DNA of 64,000 nucleotides from Paenibacillus sp. NEAU-GSW1 (GCF_009737085.1 NZ_WOVL01000025.1:1-64000); one strand, 5' to 3'. Positions 1-9,625 are shown, counted from the first letter of the stretch. The notes: generated by a model from the letters alone, not told the origin. Translations and numbers: made by a program.

Positions 1-150
1 AGGGTAGACGGAGCATTTAAATGATTCTGGAGAAGCGTCAGCGTTCGTTTTTGTGAAGGGATCCCAACCTTACCTCGTTGATTCAAAGGAATCCCTGAGC
101 AATGGCGATCGGAAGAACATTTAAATGAGCAGTTTACTGTTTAACCCAGA
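1..150. repeat. Structured intergenic repeat, copy 1 (5' end cut by window)
   Basis: This stretch has no plausible gene and matches the stretch at 5632-5785 along most of its length. Shared blocks include ACGGAGCA, ATGATTCTG, GAAGCGT, AGCGTTCG, ATTCAAAGGAATCC (TTCAAGGAATCC in copy 2) and GGAAGAAC. The core is a hairpin whose GGGATCCC and GGAATCCC arms surround an AACCTTA-type loop. The palindrome CATTTAAATG occurs at both borders (14-23 and 118-127). It lies just downstream of the alpha-galactosidase terminator. The function is unknown. Confidence 0.6.
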
Positions 151-151
151 T

Positions 152-209
152 AAAAAAAGGGGTATCCCATCGTCATTTTCATGACTTATGGGACAGCCCC
201 GTTTTTTTT
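152..209 (-). terminator. Terminator of the alpha-galactosidase gene
   Basis: A long hairpin pairs GGGG-ATCCCAT with ATGGGA-CCCC. An A-run sits on the left and a T-run on the right, so it can end transcription from either strand. It lies directly after the alpha-galactosidase stop codon at 211. Confidence 0.8.
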
Positions 210-210
210 G

Positions 211-2403
211 CTATTTTACCGCCTGGAAGCGATACACCTTGCTCTCATAATCGCCGTGGAAGTGCGGCATCGGAATTCCCGTATACAGCAGTTCATCGCC
301 GCCGTACGCTTCGCCGCTTGCCAGAAGCGTATATTCGCGTGCCGGATCAAGTCCTTTCAAGCGGAATCGGGAAAGCTGCGGATTAGGTTCCTTCAGTACC
401 GACGCATAAACGACAAGCGCCTCCGCTTTATCCTTTGATACGAACATCCACGCGGTATCATTGCCTTCGAATGGACTTTTCAGCCTGTAAAAATCGCCAA
501 ATTGCACCAGATGGCGAACTTCTTTGTAAAGCGCAATTTGCGCTTTTACCGTCTCGTTATCCTCTTCGCTAAACTTCGTCAGGTCAAGCTCATAGCCAAA
601 GTTGCCGGACAACGCGATATTCCCGCGTGTCTCAAGAGGGGTGATGCGCCCGACCTGATGGTTCGGTACGGCAGATACGTGCGATCCCATCGAGCTGATC
701 GGATAGACAAGACTTGTTCCGTATTGGATTTTGAGACGAGATACAGCGTCGGTATTGTCGCTTGTCCACGTTTGCGGCATATAGTACAGCATGCCCGGAT
801 CAAAACGGCCGCCGCCGCCCGAGCAGCTCTCGAACAGGATGTGCGGGAATGCGGACGTTATTCGTTCCATCACCTCATACACGCCGAGCATATAGCGATG
901 CGCCGTTTCCCTTTGCCGCTCAGCCGGAAGCAGCGCCGAGCCGATCTCGGTCATATTGCGATTCATATCCCACTTCACGTACGTAATCGGCGCGCTTGCC
1001 AAAATGTTGGACACGCTCTCGACGATATAGTCGCGCACGTCAGCACGGGAGAGGTCGAGGATCAACTGTCCGCGAGCCACCGTTCTTCTGTGTCCTTCCA
1101 CATGAAGGCACCAATCCGGGTGAGCGCGGTACAGCTCGCTCTCCGGCGATACCATTTCCGGCTCGAACCAGAGCCCGAATTGCATATCGAGACGGCGAAC
1201 CCGATCAACCAAATCTTCAAGTCCGTTCGGCAGCTTTCTGCGATCGACAAACCAGTCGCCAAGCGAGGTCGTGTCGTTATCCCGCTTGCCGAACCAGCCG
1301 TCGTCAAGCACAAACAGCTCAAGTCCAAGCGCTTGACCGGCTTTCGCGATCGCTTCGATTTTGTCTGCCGTAAATTCGAAATAGGTCGCTTCCCAGTTGT
1401 TGATAAGAATCGGCCGGCTCTTATCGCGGAATTGGCCGCGAATAAGCCGGGTGCGATACAGATCATGATAAGTGCGCGACATGCCGCCAAGGCCTTCCGA
1501 AGAGTGAACCAGCACTGCCTCCGGGGTTTGGAATTGCTCTCCCGGCTCCAGCCTCCAGCCGAAATCGAACGGATTAATGCCGATTTGCAGGCGCGCATCA
1601 TGATAAGGATCAACCTCTACGCCTGCGAAAAAGCTGCCGCTATAGACAAGATTGACGCCGTACACTTCGCCATGATCCTCGTCCGCCCCTTCGCCAAGCA
1701 AGGCGATAAACGGATTTTGCACATGGCTGCTCGAGCCGCGGCGGCTTTCTACGGATTGCATGCCCGGCACCAAAGTGCGGCGGTGAATATGGCGTTCGCG
1801 TCCCCAAGTGCCGGAAAGCTGCAAGAGATCGTACCGGTCATGGGCAAAATCAAGGCTCATGCTCAAAGCGCGGAGCAGCTGCAGCGTCGCTGTGCCGTTG
1901 TTAATGAGCTTCGCTGAGCGCGTTATCGCGTTTTGCTGCTCGAATACCGTGTAGGCAAGCACGACCGTGAGCCCTGAGACAGCGTCTTTCAGCGTGAGCT
2001 CCAGCGTCTCTGCCTCATCTTCGCTTTCGATATAAACGGAAGGCAGTCCTGCAAGAGCCGGCTTGCCTTTGTGAATCTCGTGCGATTCATAACGAAGATC
2101 GGTCACGGTCGTTCCGTTTGGAAGCTGCGCCTGATAGGCCGGCGAGCGGAAATCGGAGTTGCCGTATGCCGGATATTCATGCGGCAGCGTATCGAGCGAA
2201 ATTTCCAAGCGATCCGGATCCGTCGAGGGGCTGAAAGAAACGCGGGTTGTCAGCTCCAGCATCCGCTCAAGCCGCGTTCCGCGAACACGGCGTCCCCAAT
2301 ATACATGCGCGGGATAACCGCCTTCTACGATTTGAATAACATAGCTTGTATCCAGCGATTGTAAGTGGAATATTTTACTGCTTTCATCATAACGAATTCC
2401 CAT
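211..2403 (-). CDS. Alpha-galactosidase, glycoside hydrolase family 36
   Basis: The 730-residue product is a full-length bacterial GH36 enzyme that removes terminal alpha-1,6-galactose from melibiose or raffinose-type sugars. An N-terminal beta-sandwich is followed by the TIM barrel with LFVLDDGWFGKRDND, the nucleophile motif KWDMN (Asp near residue 478) and the acid/base motif SDNTD (near 549). ESCSGGGGRFD marks the family. The ATG at 2403 was chosen because AGGAGGC-like pairing (GGAGGC, 2411-2416) lies just upstream and the protein begins as its relatives do with MGIRYD; the longer frame runs into lacI. No signal peptide is visible, so it is probably cytoplasmic and acts on imported sugar. 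It follows the LacI regulator by 16 bases. Confidence 0.95.
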   Translation of the reverse strand: MGIRYDESSKIFHLQSLDTSYVIQIVEGGYPAHVYWGRRVRGTRLERMLELTTRVSFSPSTDPDRLEISLDTLPHEYPAYGNSDFRSPAYQAQLPNGTTVTDLRYESHEIHKGKPALAGLPSVYIESEDEAETLELTLKDAVSGLTVVLAYTVFEQQNAITRSAKLINNGTATLQLLRALSMSLDFAHDRYDLLQLSGTWGRERHIHRRTLVPGMQSVESRRGSSSHVQNPFIALLGEGADEDHGEVYGVNLVYSGSFFAGVEVDPYHDARLQIGINPFDFGWRLEPGEQFQTPEAVLVHSSEGLGGMSRTYHDLYRTRLIRGQFRDKSRPILINNWEATYFEFTADKIEAIAKAGQALGLELFVLDDGWFGKRDNDTTSLGDWFVDRRKLPNGLEDLVDRVRRLDMQFGLWFEPEMVSPESELYRAHPDWCLHVEGHRRTVARGQLILDLSRADVRDYIVESVSNILASAPITYVKWDMNRNMTEIGSALLPAERQRETAHRYMLGVYEVMERITSAFPHILFESCSGGGGRFDPGMLYYMPQTWTSDNTDAVSRLKIQYGTSLVYPISSMGSHVSAVPNHQVGRITPLETRGNIALSGNFGYELDLTKFSEEDNETVKAQIALYKEVRHLVQFGDFYRLKSPFEGNDTAWMFVSKDKAEALVVYASVLKEPNPQLSRFRLKGLDPAREYTLLASGEAYGGDELLYTGIPMPHFHGDYESKVYRFQAVK

Positions 2404-2419
2404 TGTTGCAGCCTCCAAT

Positions 2420-3490
<1,071 letters not shown>

Positions 3491-3659
3491 TATATCGAAA
3501 TTCATTTTATCAAATCGATACCGGACATGCAATCAAATATTGTTTTGCCCAAGAATGCAAAAATAGGCTGCATGCTCGCAACAATACCGTCTTCTTTACG
3601 TCAGAGTGGTTACTATAATAATACCGATACTTTCTATCCAGAACGGAGTGATTGTCTTG

Positions 3660-4376
3660 ATGACGATGTCCGCCATGTTACGCAGTATGTCCATCATGCT
3701 TCTAATAGCGATCATTACTGCCGCGTGTTCAACGGCCGGGAATGGCCCAGCCGAAAGTGTTCCGCCGTCTGCCTCTCCATCGTCTGCAGCGCCAAGCGCC
3801 ACCTCGTCGCCGTCACCTTCTGAGCCATTACCGACGACGGTATCTCCATCGCCTGAGCCCCCGGCAGAGCCTCAGCAGGCGCTGTCCGCCGAAGAAACAG
3901 CGCAAAGCATCATCGCCGCGCTCAAGGAAAAAGACGAAGAAACGTTGGTCAGTTTCATTCATCCGGTTAAAGGGGTATTGTTCTCCCCCTATGCTCATAT
4001 CGATTCCGCCAATGTCCTGACCTTTCAAGCGGAAGACTTGCCGACTCTAAACGATCAGACCGTATACCAATGGGGAAGTTATGACGGTTCGGGTGAGCCG
4101 ATTGGACTTACCTACGGGGAATACTATGACAAGTTTATTTACGACCGCGACTTTGCCAACGCCGAATCGGTAAACGTTAACGCTTTTGTCGGAAAGGGAA
4201 ATACGCTCGTGAATATTACCGATGTATTTCCGGAGAGCACAACAGTCGAGTATCATTTCAGCGGCTTCGATCCGCAGTATGAGGGAATGGATTGGGAGAG
4301 CCTGATTCTTGTGCTTGAGCAAGAAGGGGCAGCTTGGTATGTCAGCGCGATCGTTCACTCCAGCTGGACGATCTAG
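3660..4376 (+). CDS. Conserved lipoprotein, secreted
   Basis: The 238-residue product has a lipoprotein signal peptide: a hydrophobic stretch ending in IITAAC, with the lipid-accepting Cys near residue 23. A low-complexity Pro/Ser/Ala linker follows to about residue 75, then a globular domain that includes HPVKGVLFSPYAHID, WGSYDGSGEPI and YHFSGFDPQYEGMDW. I recognise this domain as recurring in Bacillales lipoproteins of unknown role. The start is ATG 3660 (or TTG 3657) behind GGAG at 3645-3648; a TATAAT at 3614-3619 is a possible -10. It is transcribed divergently from the LacI gene. No function can be assigned. Confidence 0.8.
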   Translation: MTMSAMLRSMSIMLLIAIITAACSTAGNGPAESVPPSASPSSAAPSATSSPSPSEPLPTTVSPSPEPPAEPQQALSAEETAQSIIAALKEKDEETLVSFIHPVKGVLFSPYAHIDSANVLTFQAEDLPTLNDQTVYQWGSYDGSGEPIGLTYGEYYDKFIYDRDFANAESVNVNAFVGKGNTLVNITDVFPESTTVEYHFSGFDPQYEGMDWESLILVLEQEGAAWYVSAIVHSSWTI

Positions 4377-4472
4377 CCGGCAATCACCTGCACTCAAACA
4401 AAAATAACGGCTGACCCATAAGTAGATCCCGCTGGCTTGATGTGACAGCTTGCTTAACAAAATATCATATTT

Positions 4473-5524
4473 TTAGCAAAATGGCGGTGTCAGGATGGTT
4501 ATCCCTGCACCGCCATTTCTGTCTTTTTCGTCTATTTCCGCTTTTTTGAGCAGATTATGGGCAAGCGAAAGCCAACCGACCTCGAGGCTTAAGCCTCGAA
4601 GCAGAAAACGCCGGAATCCCCGGTTGTTCTTCAATTGTCCAAATACGCTTTCCGGTTCGATCATTCTTCGAACCGACAACGCATACCCTTCCTCGCTCCT
4701 TAGTTTCTCGCGCGCTTGGTGCTTGTAATGCTGATACTTCAGACTTACGCTAATTTCTCGATTTCCTTTTGCTTTCGTACACGCTTCTCGGAGTGGACAC
4801 TCTTTACAGTTTTCGCTTCGGTAGTGCCGCTTTCGAATTTCATATCCGCTTTCCGTTGTCTCTTTACTTTCATAACGAAACAATAGCTTGCGTCCAGCTG
4901 CATATGTCCATGTATCTTCGGCTTCGTCATACTGCCAATTGTCCAGCTTACTTATATCTTGCTGCCAATTCTTCGATTTTTCCTTGTGGTACGTGCTGTA
5001 CTTCACGAATGCTTCCAGTTGTTCGCTCTCCAAATACGCGTAGTTTTCTTCGCCGCCATATCCTGCGTCGGCAATGACGTTTCGTGGCAAACGAAGGTGT
5101 AGCGGTTCGCGTTCGCTTCGATTTTGGTTTCGTCGACGAAGTAATGCTCCAGCTTAACGTAGCTTTCTTCGATGAGAAATTGAAGCATGGCAGTGAACAT
5201 GTGCTCAAGTACGGTCTTCATTCGCTCGGACCGAAAGCGGTTAATGGTGCGGAAATCTGGGCGTTGTCTGCCCGCGATCCGCATGAACATGAGGTTCTCG
5301 CGAACCGCCTTTGCGATTTGGCGGGAAGAGTAGATCCGCTGCGTGTATGCATAAATGATCACTTTGGTTAGCATTTTGGGGTGATAACTATCTCGACCAC
5401 CGCCCGGATAAGCATCGGCAAAGATCTTGTAGTAGAGACGGTTTACAGCAGCGTTGACGACGCGAACGAGATGATTCGGAGGAATATCCTCTTCGAGGTT
5501 CATTGGCAGGCAAAGTTGATCCAT
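4473..5524 (-). pseudogene. IS1182-family transposase, internal deletion with frameshift
   Basis: The 5' part (from ATG 5524, MDQLCLPMNLEEDIPP) keeps the N-terminal domain and the first catalytic Asp in HYFVDETKIEANANRYTF. Near 5087-5095 the frame jumps directly to LPRNVIADAGYGGEENYAYLE, which holds the second Asp, and continues to the Glu-containing IEPESVFGQLKNNRGFRRF. Intact family members have roughly 200 residues between these two points, so about 600 bases are lost and the two halves are in different frames. The gene cannot make an active transposase unless supplied in trans. An in-frame upstream ATG at 5614 would add a peptide encoded in a hairpin and was not preferred. Confidence 0.88.
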
Positions 5525-5540
5525 GGTATATTGGATGTAC

Positions 5541-5605
5541 AAAAGAAACAGCTCCTTTGGAATGGTTGGGTGGTACCTCCATTTTACCAAAAAGCTGTTT
5601 CTTTT
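5541..5605 (-). terminator. Hairpin in the leader of the IS transposase
   Basis: Perfect 13-base arms (AAAAGAAACAGCT and AGCTGTTTCTTTT) enclose a 39-base loop just upstream of the transposase ATG. On the minus strand the second arm ends in TTTT. Such leader hairpins are known in insertion sequences as a block to read-through from outside promoters; that role here is inferred. Confidence 0.5.
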
Positions 5606-5631
5606 TTTGTTCATTTTGATAAATAACTGTC

Positions 5632-5785
5632 CAGCAACGGAGCAGACGAATGATTCTGAAGAAGCGTTAGCGTTCGCCTTGCTCTTCGGATTCCAACCTT
5701 AACCCATTTGTTCAAGGAATCCGTAAGAGCACAGCGATCGTAAGAACATTCGCCTGCACAGTTGCCTTTCAGCAGTGACTGTGTA
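5632..5785. repeat. Structured intergenic repeat, copy 2
   Basis: This is the second copy of the element at 1-150. Its core hairpin is long: TGCTCTTCGGATTCC (5680-5694) pairs with GGAATCCGTAAGAGCA (5716-5731) with one bulged base. The outer borders CGAATGATTCT (5647-5657) and AGAACATTCG (5743-5752) also pair. Like copy 1, it lies immediately beyond a terminator of a minus-strand gene. It contains no convincing reading frame. Confidence 0.65.
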
Positions 5786-5789
5786 GCGA

Positions 5790-5833
5790 AAAGAGCTGCC
5801 CCAAAGTCTAAAGACTTTTGGGACAGCCCCTTT
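5790..5833 (-). terminator. Terminator of the ECF-sigma / ABC transporter operon
   Basis: The hairpin pairs GGGGCTGTCCCAAAAGTC with GACTTTGGGGCAGCT around a short loop and is followed on the minus strand by TTTTC. It closes the operon that ends with the permease at 5837. Confidence 0.75.
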
Positions 5834-5836
5834 CGA

Positions 5837-6724
5837 TTAAAAATCTTTCTTCTGAATGACGAGCAGTCCCGCCAGCAAGATGACAACGGTGTAAATGGCC
5901 GCGTAAACAAGAAACGTATTAGACGGCGGCGTCGCCATCATAAACAAGCTGAGCGCGGAAGAGCCGCCAACATCTATGGCGCCGGCCAGGTCGCGGACAG
6001 AGAGCAGCTCCCCCAGCATACGCTGCTGCAGCGCATCTGAAGGCATAATGAGCGTTATTATACCCGTAATCGTCTTTAATGAATGTAAACCTTCTTCAGT
6101 AGTGAGCCCGGTATCCGATACCCGCTCAATCATGCTCCCGAGCCAGCCAAGTCCGTACAGCATCGTCATGCCGATGCCATTCCCCAATGCAGACAAATAG
6201 CAAGAGCCAAGCATCGTAAGCGATACAAACAACGGAACGACAGAAGCAAACAGCAAATACGCTTTAAACATAACGAACGCTTCCAGCCTTAACCCTGTCT
6301 GCAGCCAAGCTATATACACAATTGCGATAAACATAATAGCCGTATAACCGATACCGAACACCGTAAACCCGAACCAGCGGGCAATATACCATTTCCAGCG
6401 CGGCAGCGGCCGGGCCAGCACCGATTGCAGCACGCCATGCTCCGCTTCTCCCATAACAGCCGATACCGAGCTGAAAATAGCAAGAAAGGCAACCGCAAAT
6501 GCGCCAAAGAAAAAGCCCAACGACAATATGACCGAGCCAAAGCTAAATCGGTTAAACAAATTATCTGCGATCGACAGTTCGTTTTGCGGTCCAAGCTGCT
6601 CTCCTACAATGGCTCTTGAGACAAACCAGAACGCGATCAAAAATATAGCTGTCATCACAATAGTCATCAATGTCACACGCTTACGAAGCAGCTCCGTCCA
6701 AGTAAGTCGCCATACCGCGTTCAT
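5837..6724 (-). CDS. ABC-2 type transporter permease
   Basis: The 295-residue membrane protein has about six hydrophobic segments (near residues 20-38, 65-90, 115-140, 150-175, 180-195 and 270-290). Between the second and third is an ARPLPRWKWYIARW segment typical of ABC-2 exporter permeases. It should pair with the ATP-binding protein encoded just upstream; the two genes overlap by four bases (ATGA), a sign of coupled translation. The substrate is unknown. It is the last gene of an operon that begins with an ECF sigma factor, so expression is probably part of an envelope-stress or antimicrobial-peptide response; that is inference from context. Confidence 0.85.
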   Translation of the reverse strand: MNAVWRLTWTELLRKRVTLMTIVMTAIFLIAFWFVSRAIVGEQLGPQNELSIADNLFNRFSFGSVILSLGFFFGAFAVAFLAIFSSVSAVMGEAEHGVLQSVLARPLPRWKWYIARWFGFTVFGIGYTAIMFIAIVYIAWLQTGLRLEAFVMFKAYLLFASVVPLFVSLTMLGSCYLSALGNGIGMTMLYGLGWLGSMIERVSDTGLTTEEGLHSLKTITGIITLIMPSDALQQRMLGELLSVRDLAGAIDVGGSSALSLFMMATPPSNTFLVYAAIYTVVILLAGLLVIQKKDF

Positions 6725-7686
6725 CGTCTTTCCCCCCTATGCTCCAGGCCGGAAACCGCTTGGACAAACCATTGATCCAATCGAGAGGCGTGTTTATGCG
6801 ATTCGTACAGCGTCAGTCCCTGTTCGATCAGCCGGAAGTTCAGCAAGCCGACTTGCTCGGCATTGTCGATCGCCGCTTCCAGCCATACTGTTCCGTCATC
6901 CTGCGCAGCCTCTTCCGCGTCAGGAACGATCTTAACGGACAGTCCCGTGGTTTCGGCAAGCCAATCAAGCACGAGAGGCGTAAAGCCGCCAACGCGTACA
7001 CGCCAAACGTTGCGAGAGCAAAGAACGTCCTGTATAGACCCGTTCGCCAAAATATTCCCATTGTTCAATAAAGCAATGCGGTCACAAAGCATCTCAACGT
7101 CTTCTAGCAAGTGAGAGTTGAGAAAAATCGTCTTGCCTTTTCCCCGCAATCGCATAAGCAGCTCACGCACCTCATAGCGTCCAACCGGGTCAAGCGCAGA
7201 TGCCGGCTCGTCCAAAAAGACGATTTCCGGATCGCCGAGCAAGGCGCTAGCCAATCCAAGCCGTTGCTGCATCCCCTTCGAATAGCCTTTGATCCGGTCC
7301 TTGCCGCGGCTGCCGATTCCAACTTCATCCAGAAGTCGAAAAATGCGCTGCTTGGCGGCAATACGGTCCATGCCGCACAGCTCGGCATGAAAACGAAGCA
7401 CTTCTTCGCCGGTCAGCCAATGCGGATAGCGGAACAGCTCCGGCAAGTACCCGATCACGCGCCTAGCTTCAACGCTCCCGGCTGCCATGCCGAGAAGGCG
7501 CGCGGAGCCGGCCGTCGGCTCGATCAAGCCGACGAGCATTTTGACAAGCGTGCTTTTCCCCGCTCCATTCGGTCCAAGAAATCCGAATGCTTCGCCCGCT
7601 TCAACGCGAAGAGAGACGCCGCGAACGCCGCGGCCGTCTCCGTAATCTTTGGTTATTCCGTTTGTTTCAATTGCTGCATTAGTCAT
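6721..7686 (-). CDS. ABC transporter ATP-binding protein
   Basis: The 321-residue product has a single ABC domain with Walker A GPNGAGKST, a Q-loop region, signature YSKGMQQRLGLASALL and Walker B IVFLDEPASALDP. About 90 extra residues at the C-terminus are of the kind seen in exporter ATPases paired with ABC-2 permeases. ATG 7686 was preferred to TTG 7692, since GGAG lies ten bases upstream; the start overlaps the end of the anti-sigma gene by eight bases. It energises the permease encoded next and probably exports a lipid, peptide or polysaccharide; the cargo cannot be read from sequence. Confidence 0.92.
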   Translation of the reverse strand: MTNAAIETNGITKDYGDGRGVRGVSLRVEAGEAFGFLGPNGAGKSTLVKMLVGLIEPTAGSARLLGMAAGSVEARRVIGYLPELFRYPHWLTGEEVLRFHAELCGMDRIAAKQRIFRLLDEVGIGSRGKDRIKGYSKGMQQRLGLASALLGDPEIVFLDEPASALDPVGRYEVRELLMRLRGKGKTIFLNSHLLEDVEMLCDRIALLNNGNILANGSIQDVLCSRNVWRVRVGGFTPLVLDWLAETTGLSVKIVPDAEEAAQDDGTVWLEAAIDNAEQVGLLNFRLIEQGLTLYESHKHASRLDQWFVQAVSGLEHRGERR

Positions 7687-8845
7687 GGGCAATAATCTCC
7701 GCTACGATTTGTTCAACATCCTGACGATCTTCAATGCCGTTCGAATATACGCTAGTTTTCATGCCGTCTGAAATCCAGAAAGCGCTCCACTCTTCCAAGT
7801 CGGCATTGTTATCAAATCGTTCAAAATAAACATCTTCCCCGTTAATCGTCACTTTCTCAAGCTGTCCATTCGTGAATTGCGGATACGGAAGCTTTCCTTC
7901 CTCAATTCTAGCCGATTGTACGATCGCTGTGCGAATATTGCCCGGAAGCCCCGGCAAGCGAGCGACCGTATCGAGCGCATCCTGTACGTCGATGGAAGGA
8001 TCCACTTTTATCGTCGGAAGCTGTTCATAATAAACGCTTACGCTCCGATTGATTCTTCCGTTATCTTCCGGCTCTTCATGATAGTACAAGTTAAGCGTCT
8101 CGCCTGTGGTCAGCTTCAGCTCCTTGCCGTCAACCGATTGCGGCAGCAGCTTATCCGCTCCCAGCTTTCTCATCGTGCTATTTAACTCATCGACATTCAG
8201 CTTTAACGTATACTCGGAAGATGGACCTGCGCCGTTCGAGAACTGCGTTTTTCCCACTCCTTTTAGATCAATGTCCGGTCTGACGACTCCGAATTCCGCC
8301 AGCATTTGTTCATTCGTCAATTCATCCCGATAATCGCCGTTTGTCTTGTACGTAAATGTACCGAATTTATTGACCACATTGTTGTCGCCGAAGAACATTC
8401 TCTGCAATTGCTCCAAGTCGCTTTCTTGCACGACGACGACCTCTTCCATCTTAAAATGGTTTAAAAGCGCTGCCAAAGCTTCATTCGTAGACGGAATAGC
8501 AATAATAGCCGCAAGTACCGCCGCTGCGCTTGCCGTACCCACTTTCAACATATGGCGCTTCATCCAGCTCCGTTTTCCCGTACGCTTCGCAGCCTTGTTA
8601 TTCCTGCCAGCATGAATGAACGGTTCCGACGCCTCCGATACAGAAGCGGTTTGAACGGCTGGAGATTCCGTTTCTTCATTTGCATGCGCGAAAGGCCTTT
8701 CTTCCGACCGGCTCCGCTCCGCCTCAGCCCATTCGGCCCATCGCGGTGACGGCTCGGCCTCCGCAAGCTTAGCTTCCAAACGCAACCAAGCTTCTTCTTT
8801 CCGCTGCCGTTCCAATTCCGCCGACTCCTCGTCATAGTTTGTCAT
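7679..8845 (-). CDS. Membrane-anchored anti-sigma factor
   Basis: The 388-residue product has a charged cytoplasmic N-terminus of about 100 residues, one transmembrane helix (about KVGTASAAAVLAAIIAIP) and a large extracellular C-terminal domain of about 270 residues. This topology and its place right after an ECF sigma gene identify it as the cognate anti-sigma factor that holds the sigma factor at the membrane until a signal is sensed outside. ATG 8845 follows a perfect AGGAGGA. It has no zinc-binding HxxxCxxC motif in the N-terminus, so it is not a ZAS-type protein. The signal is unknown. Confidence 0.75.
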   Translation of the reverse strand: MTNYDEESAELERQRKEEAWLRLEAKLAEAEPSPRWAEWAEAERSRSEERPFAHANEETESPAVQTASVSEASEPFIHAGRNNKAAKRTGKRSWMKRHMLKVGTASAAAVLAAIIAIPSTNEALAALLNHFKMEEVVVVQESDLEQLQRMFFGDNNVVNKFGTFTYKTNGDYRDELTNEQMLAEFGVVRPDIDLKGVGKTQFSNGAGPSSEYTLKLNVDELNSTMRKLGADKLLPQSVDGKELKLTTGETLNLYYHEEPEDNGRINRSVSVYYEQLPTIKVDPSIDVQDALDTVARLPGLPGNIRTAIVQSARIEEGKLPYPQFTNGQLEKVTINGEDVYFERFDNNADLEEWSAFWISDGMKTSVYSNGIEDRQDVEQIVAEIIAHD

Positions 8846-8907
8846 CGCAAGATCCTCCTTTAGTTGTTGCTGATTAATGTCCAAAAATCCGCTTCATCCA
8901 TTTGCCC

Positions 8908-9435
8908 TCAATCATTAGGCACTGCGCCTTCTGTCTGCAGCGCTTGCCGTTTGAACCGATCCCCCGCTCGCTTGAGCATCGTGCCGACCTGCGGCTTTTG
9001 CAGCTTGAGCTTATCCGCTATTTCCGAATAGCTGTAACCGGAATATCTGAGCAGGAGCAGCTTGCGATCCCTCTCCGGCAACAATTCCAAAAGCTGCTGA
9101 ACTTGTTCCTGCTCATCCTTGTCTATAACCGTCTGCTCATTCGACTGATAGGCTTGCGGCTCAGCCATCATCTGGCGCTCCGACTTCTGGATGAGCGCTC
9201 TCTCGCGCGCTTTCTTGTCCATATAATCATAGGCTTGTCTCGTCAATACCCGATGCAGCCAGGCGCCAACGGCCTCCAACTGCTCAGGCGGATTGCGATA
9301 AAGCTTCAAAAACACTTCCTGCGCAATATCGTCGGCTGCGGCTTCATCTCTTACTAGCGCAATAAGCTTCCGTCGAACCGACGGGTAATGCTGGTCAAAC
9401 AGCTGTCGAAACATATCCGGCGCCGAATGTTCCAC
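8908..9435 (-). CDS. ECF-family RNA polymerase sigma factor
   Basis: The 175-residue product has sigma-70 region 2 (FRQLFDQHYPSVRRKLIALV through AADDIAQEVFLKLYRNP) and region 4 (LLELLPERDRKLLLLRYSGYSYSEIADKL, then LKLQKPQVGTMLKRA), and lacks regions 1 and 3, as ECF factors do. GTG 9435 is the start, eight bases behind AGGAGGC. It heads the operon sigma, anti-sigma, ABC ATPase, ABC permease. A TGTTAC-N17-CGTCTT element upstream fits an ECF-type promoter and would give autoregulation. Confidence 0.93.
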   Translation of the reverse strand: MEHSAPDMFRQLFDQHYPSVRRKLIALVRDEAAADDIAQEVFLKLYRNPPEQLEAVGAWLHRVLTRQAYDYMDKKARERALIQKSERQMMAEPQAYQSNEQTVIDKDEQEQVQQLLELLPERDRKLLLLRYSGYSYSEIADKLKLQKPQVGTMLKRAGDRFKRQALQTEGAVPND

Positions 9436-9460
9436 TTGTGTAGCCTCCTGACATCAGGAT

Positions 9461-9479
9461 CTTTGAGCGGAGCTCAAAG
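9461..9479. promoter_or_regulatory. Perfect inverted repeat in the sigma operon leader
   Basis: CTTTGAGC-GGA-GCTCAAAG is a perfect 8-base inverted repeat 26 bases upstream of the sigma start codon, between the likely promoter and the ribosome site. It could be an operator or an RNA hairpin; which one cannot be told from the sequence. Confidence 0.45.
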
Positions 9480-9529
9480 TCACTCCTTGTTTATAATGAA
9501 GCGGCAACCGCTTCGCTTAAGCTATACGT

Positions 9530-9558
9530 AAGACGGACCAAATCCCTTGAATGTAACA
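9530..9558 (-). promoter_or_regulatory. Candidate ECF-type promoter of the sigma operon
   Basis: On the minus strand TGTTAC (9553-9558) and CGTCTT (9530-9535) are separated by 17 bases. This resembles the -35 AAC and -10 CGTC elements used by many Bacillales ECF sigma factors, suggesting the operon transcribes itself. Confidence 0.5.
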
Positions 9559-9598
9559 GTTCAATCAACTTTGTCTTATTTTATATTATTTTCCGCGC

Positions 9599-9625
9599 AA
9601 AAAAACCGCCCTGAGCGGGCGGTTT
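9599..9625 (-). terminator. Terminator of the GGDEF-EAL gene
   Basis: AAACCGCCC-TGAGC-GGGCGGTTT forms a perfect 9-base stem with a run of seven T on the minus strand, right after the stop codon at 9654. Confidence 0.88.

Larger units (their letters stand above)
4444..5631 (-). mobile_element. Internally deleted IS1182-family insertion sequence
   Basis: The element is bounded by imperfect inverted repeats. The left end begins GACAGCTTGCTTAACAAAAT at 4444, and the complement of the right end begins GACAGTTATTTATCAAAAT at 5631. At about 1.19 kb it is shorter than intact members, because the middle of the transposase gene is missing. No target duplication is obvious. The right end abuts the second copy of the intergenic repeat. 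Confidence 0.7.

Noticed and set aside
502-1917. Long plus-strand frame opposite the alpha-galactosidase
   Set aside because: Its product is Arg/His-rich with no recognisable domain, and the minus strand encodes a complete GH36 enzyme. It is a shadow frame.
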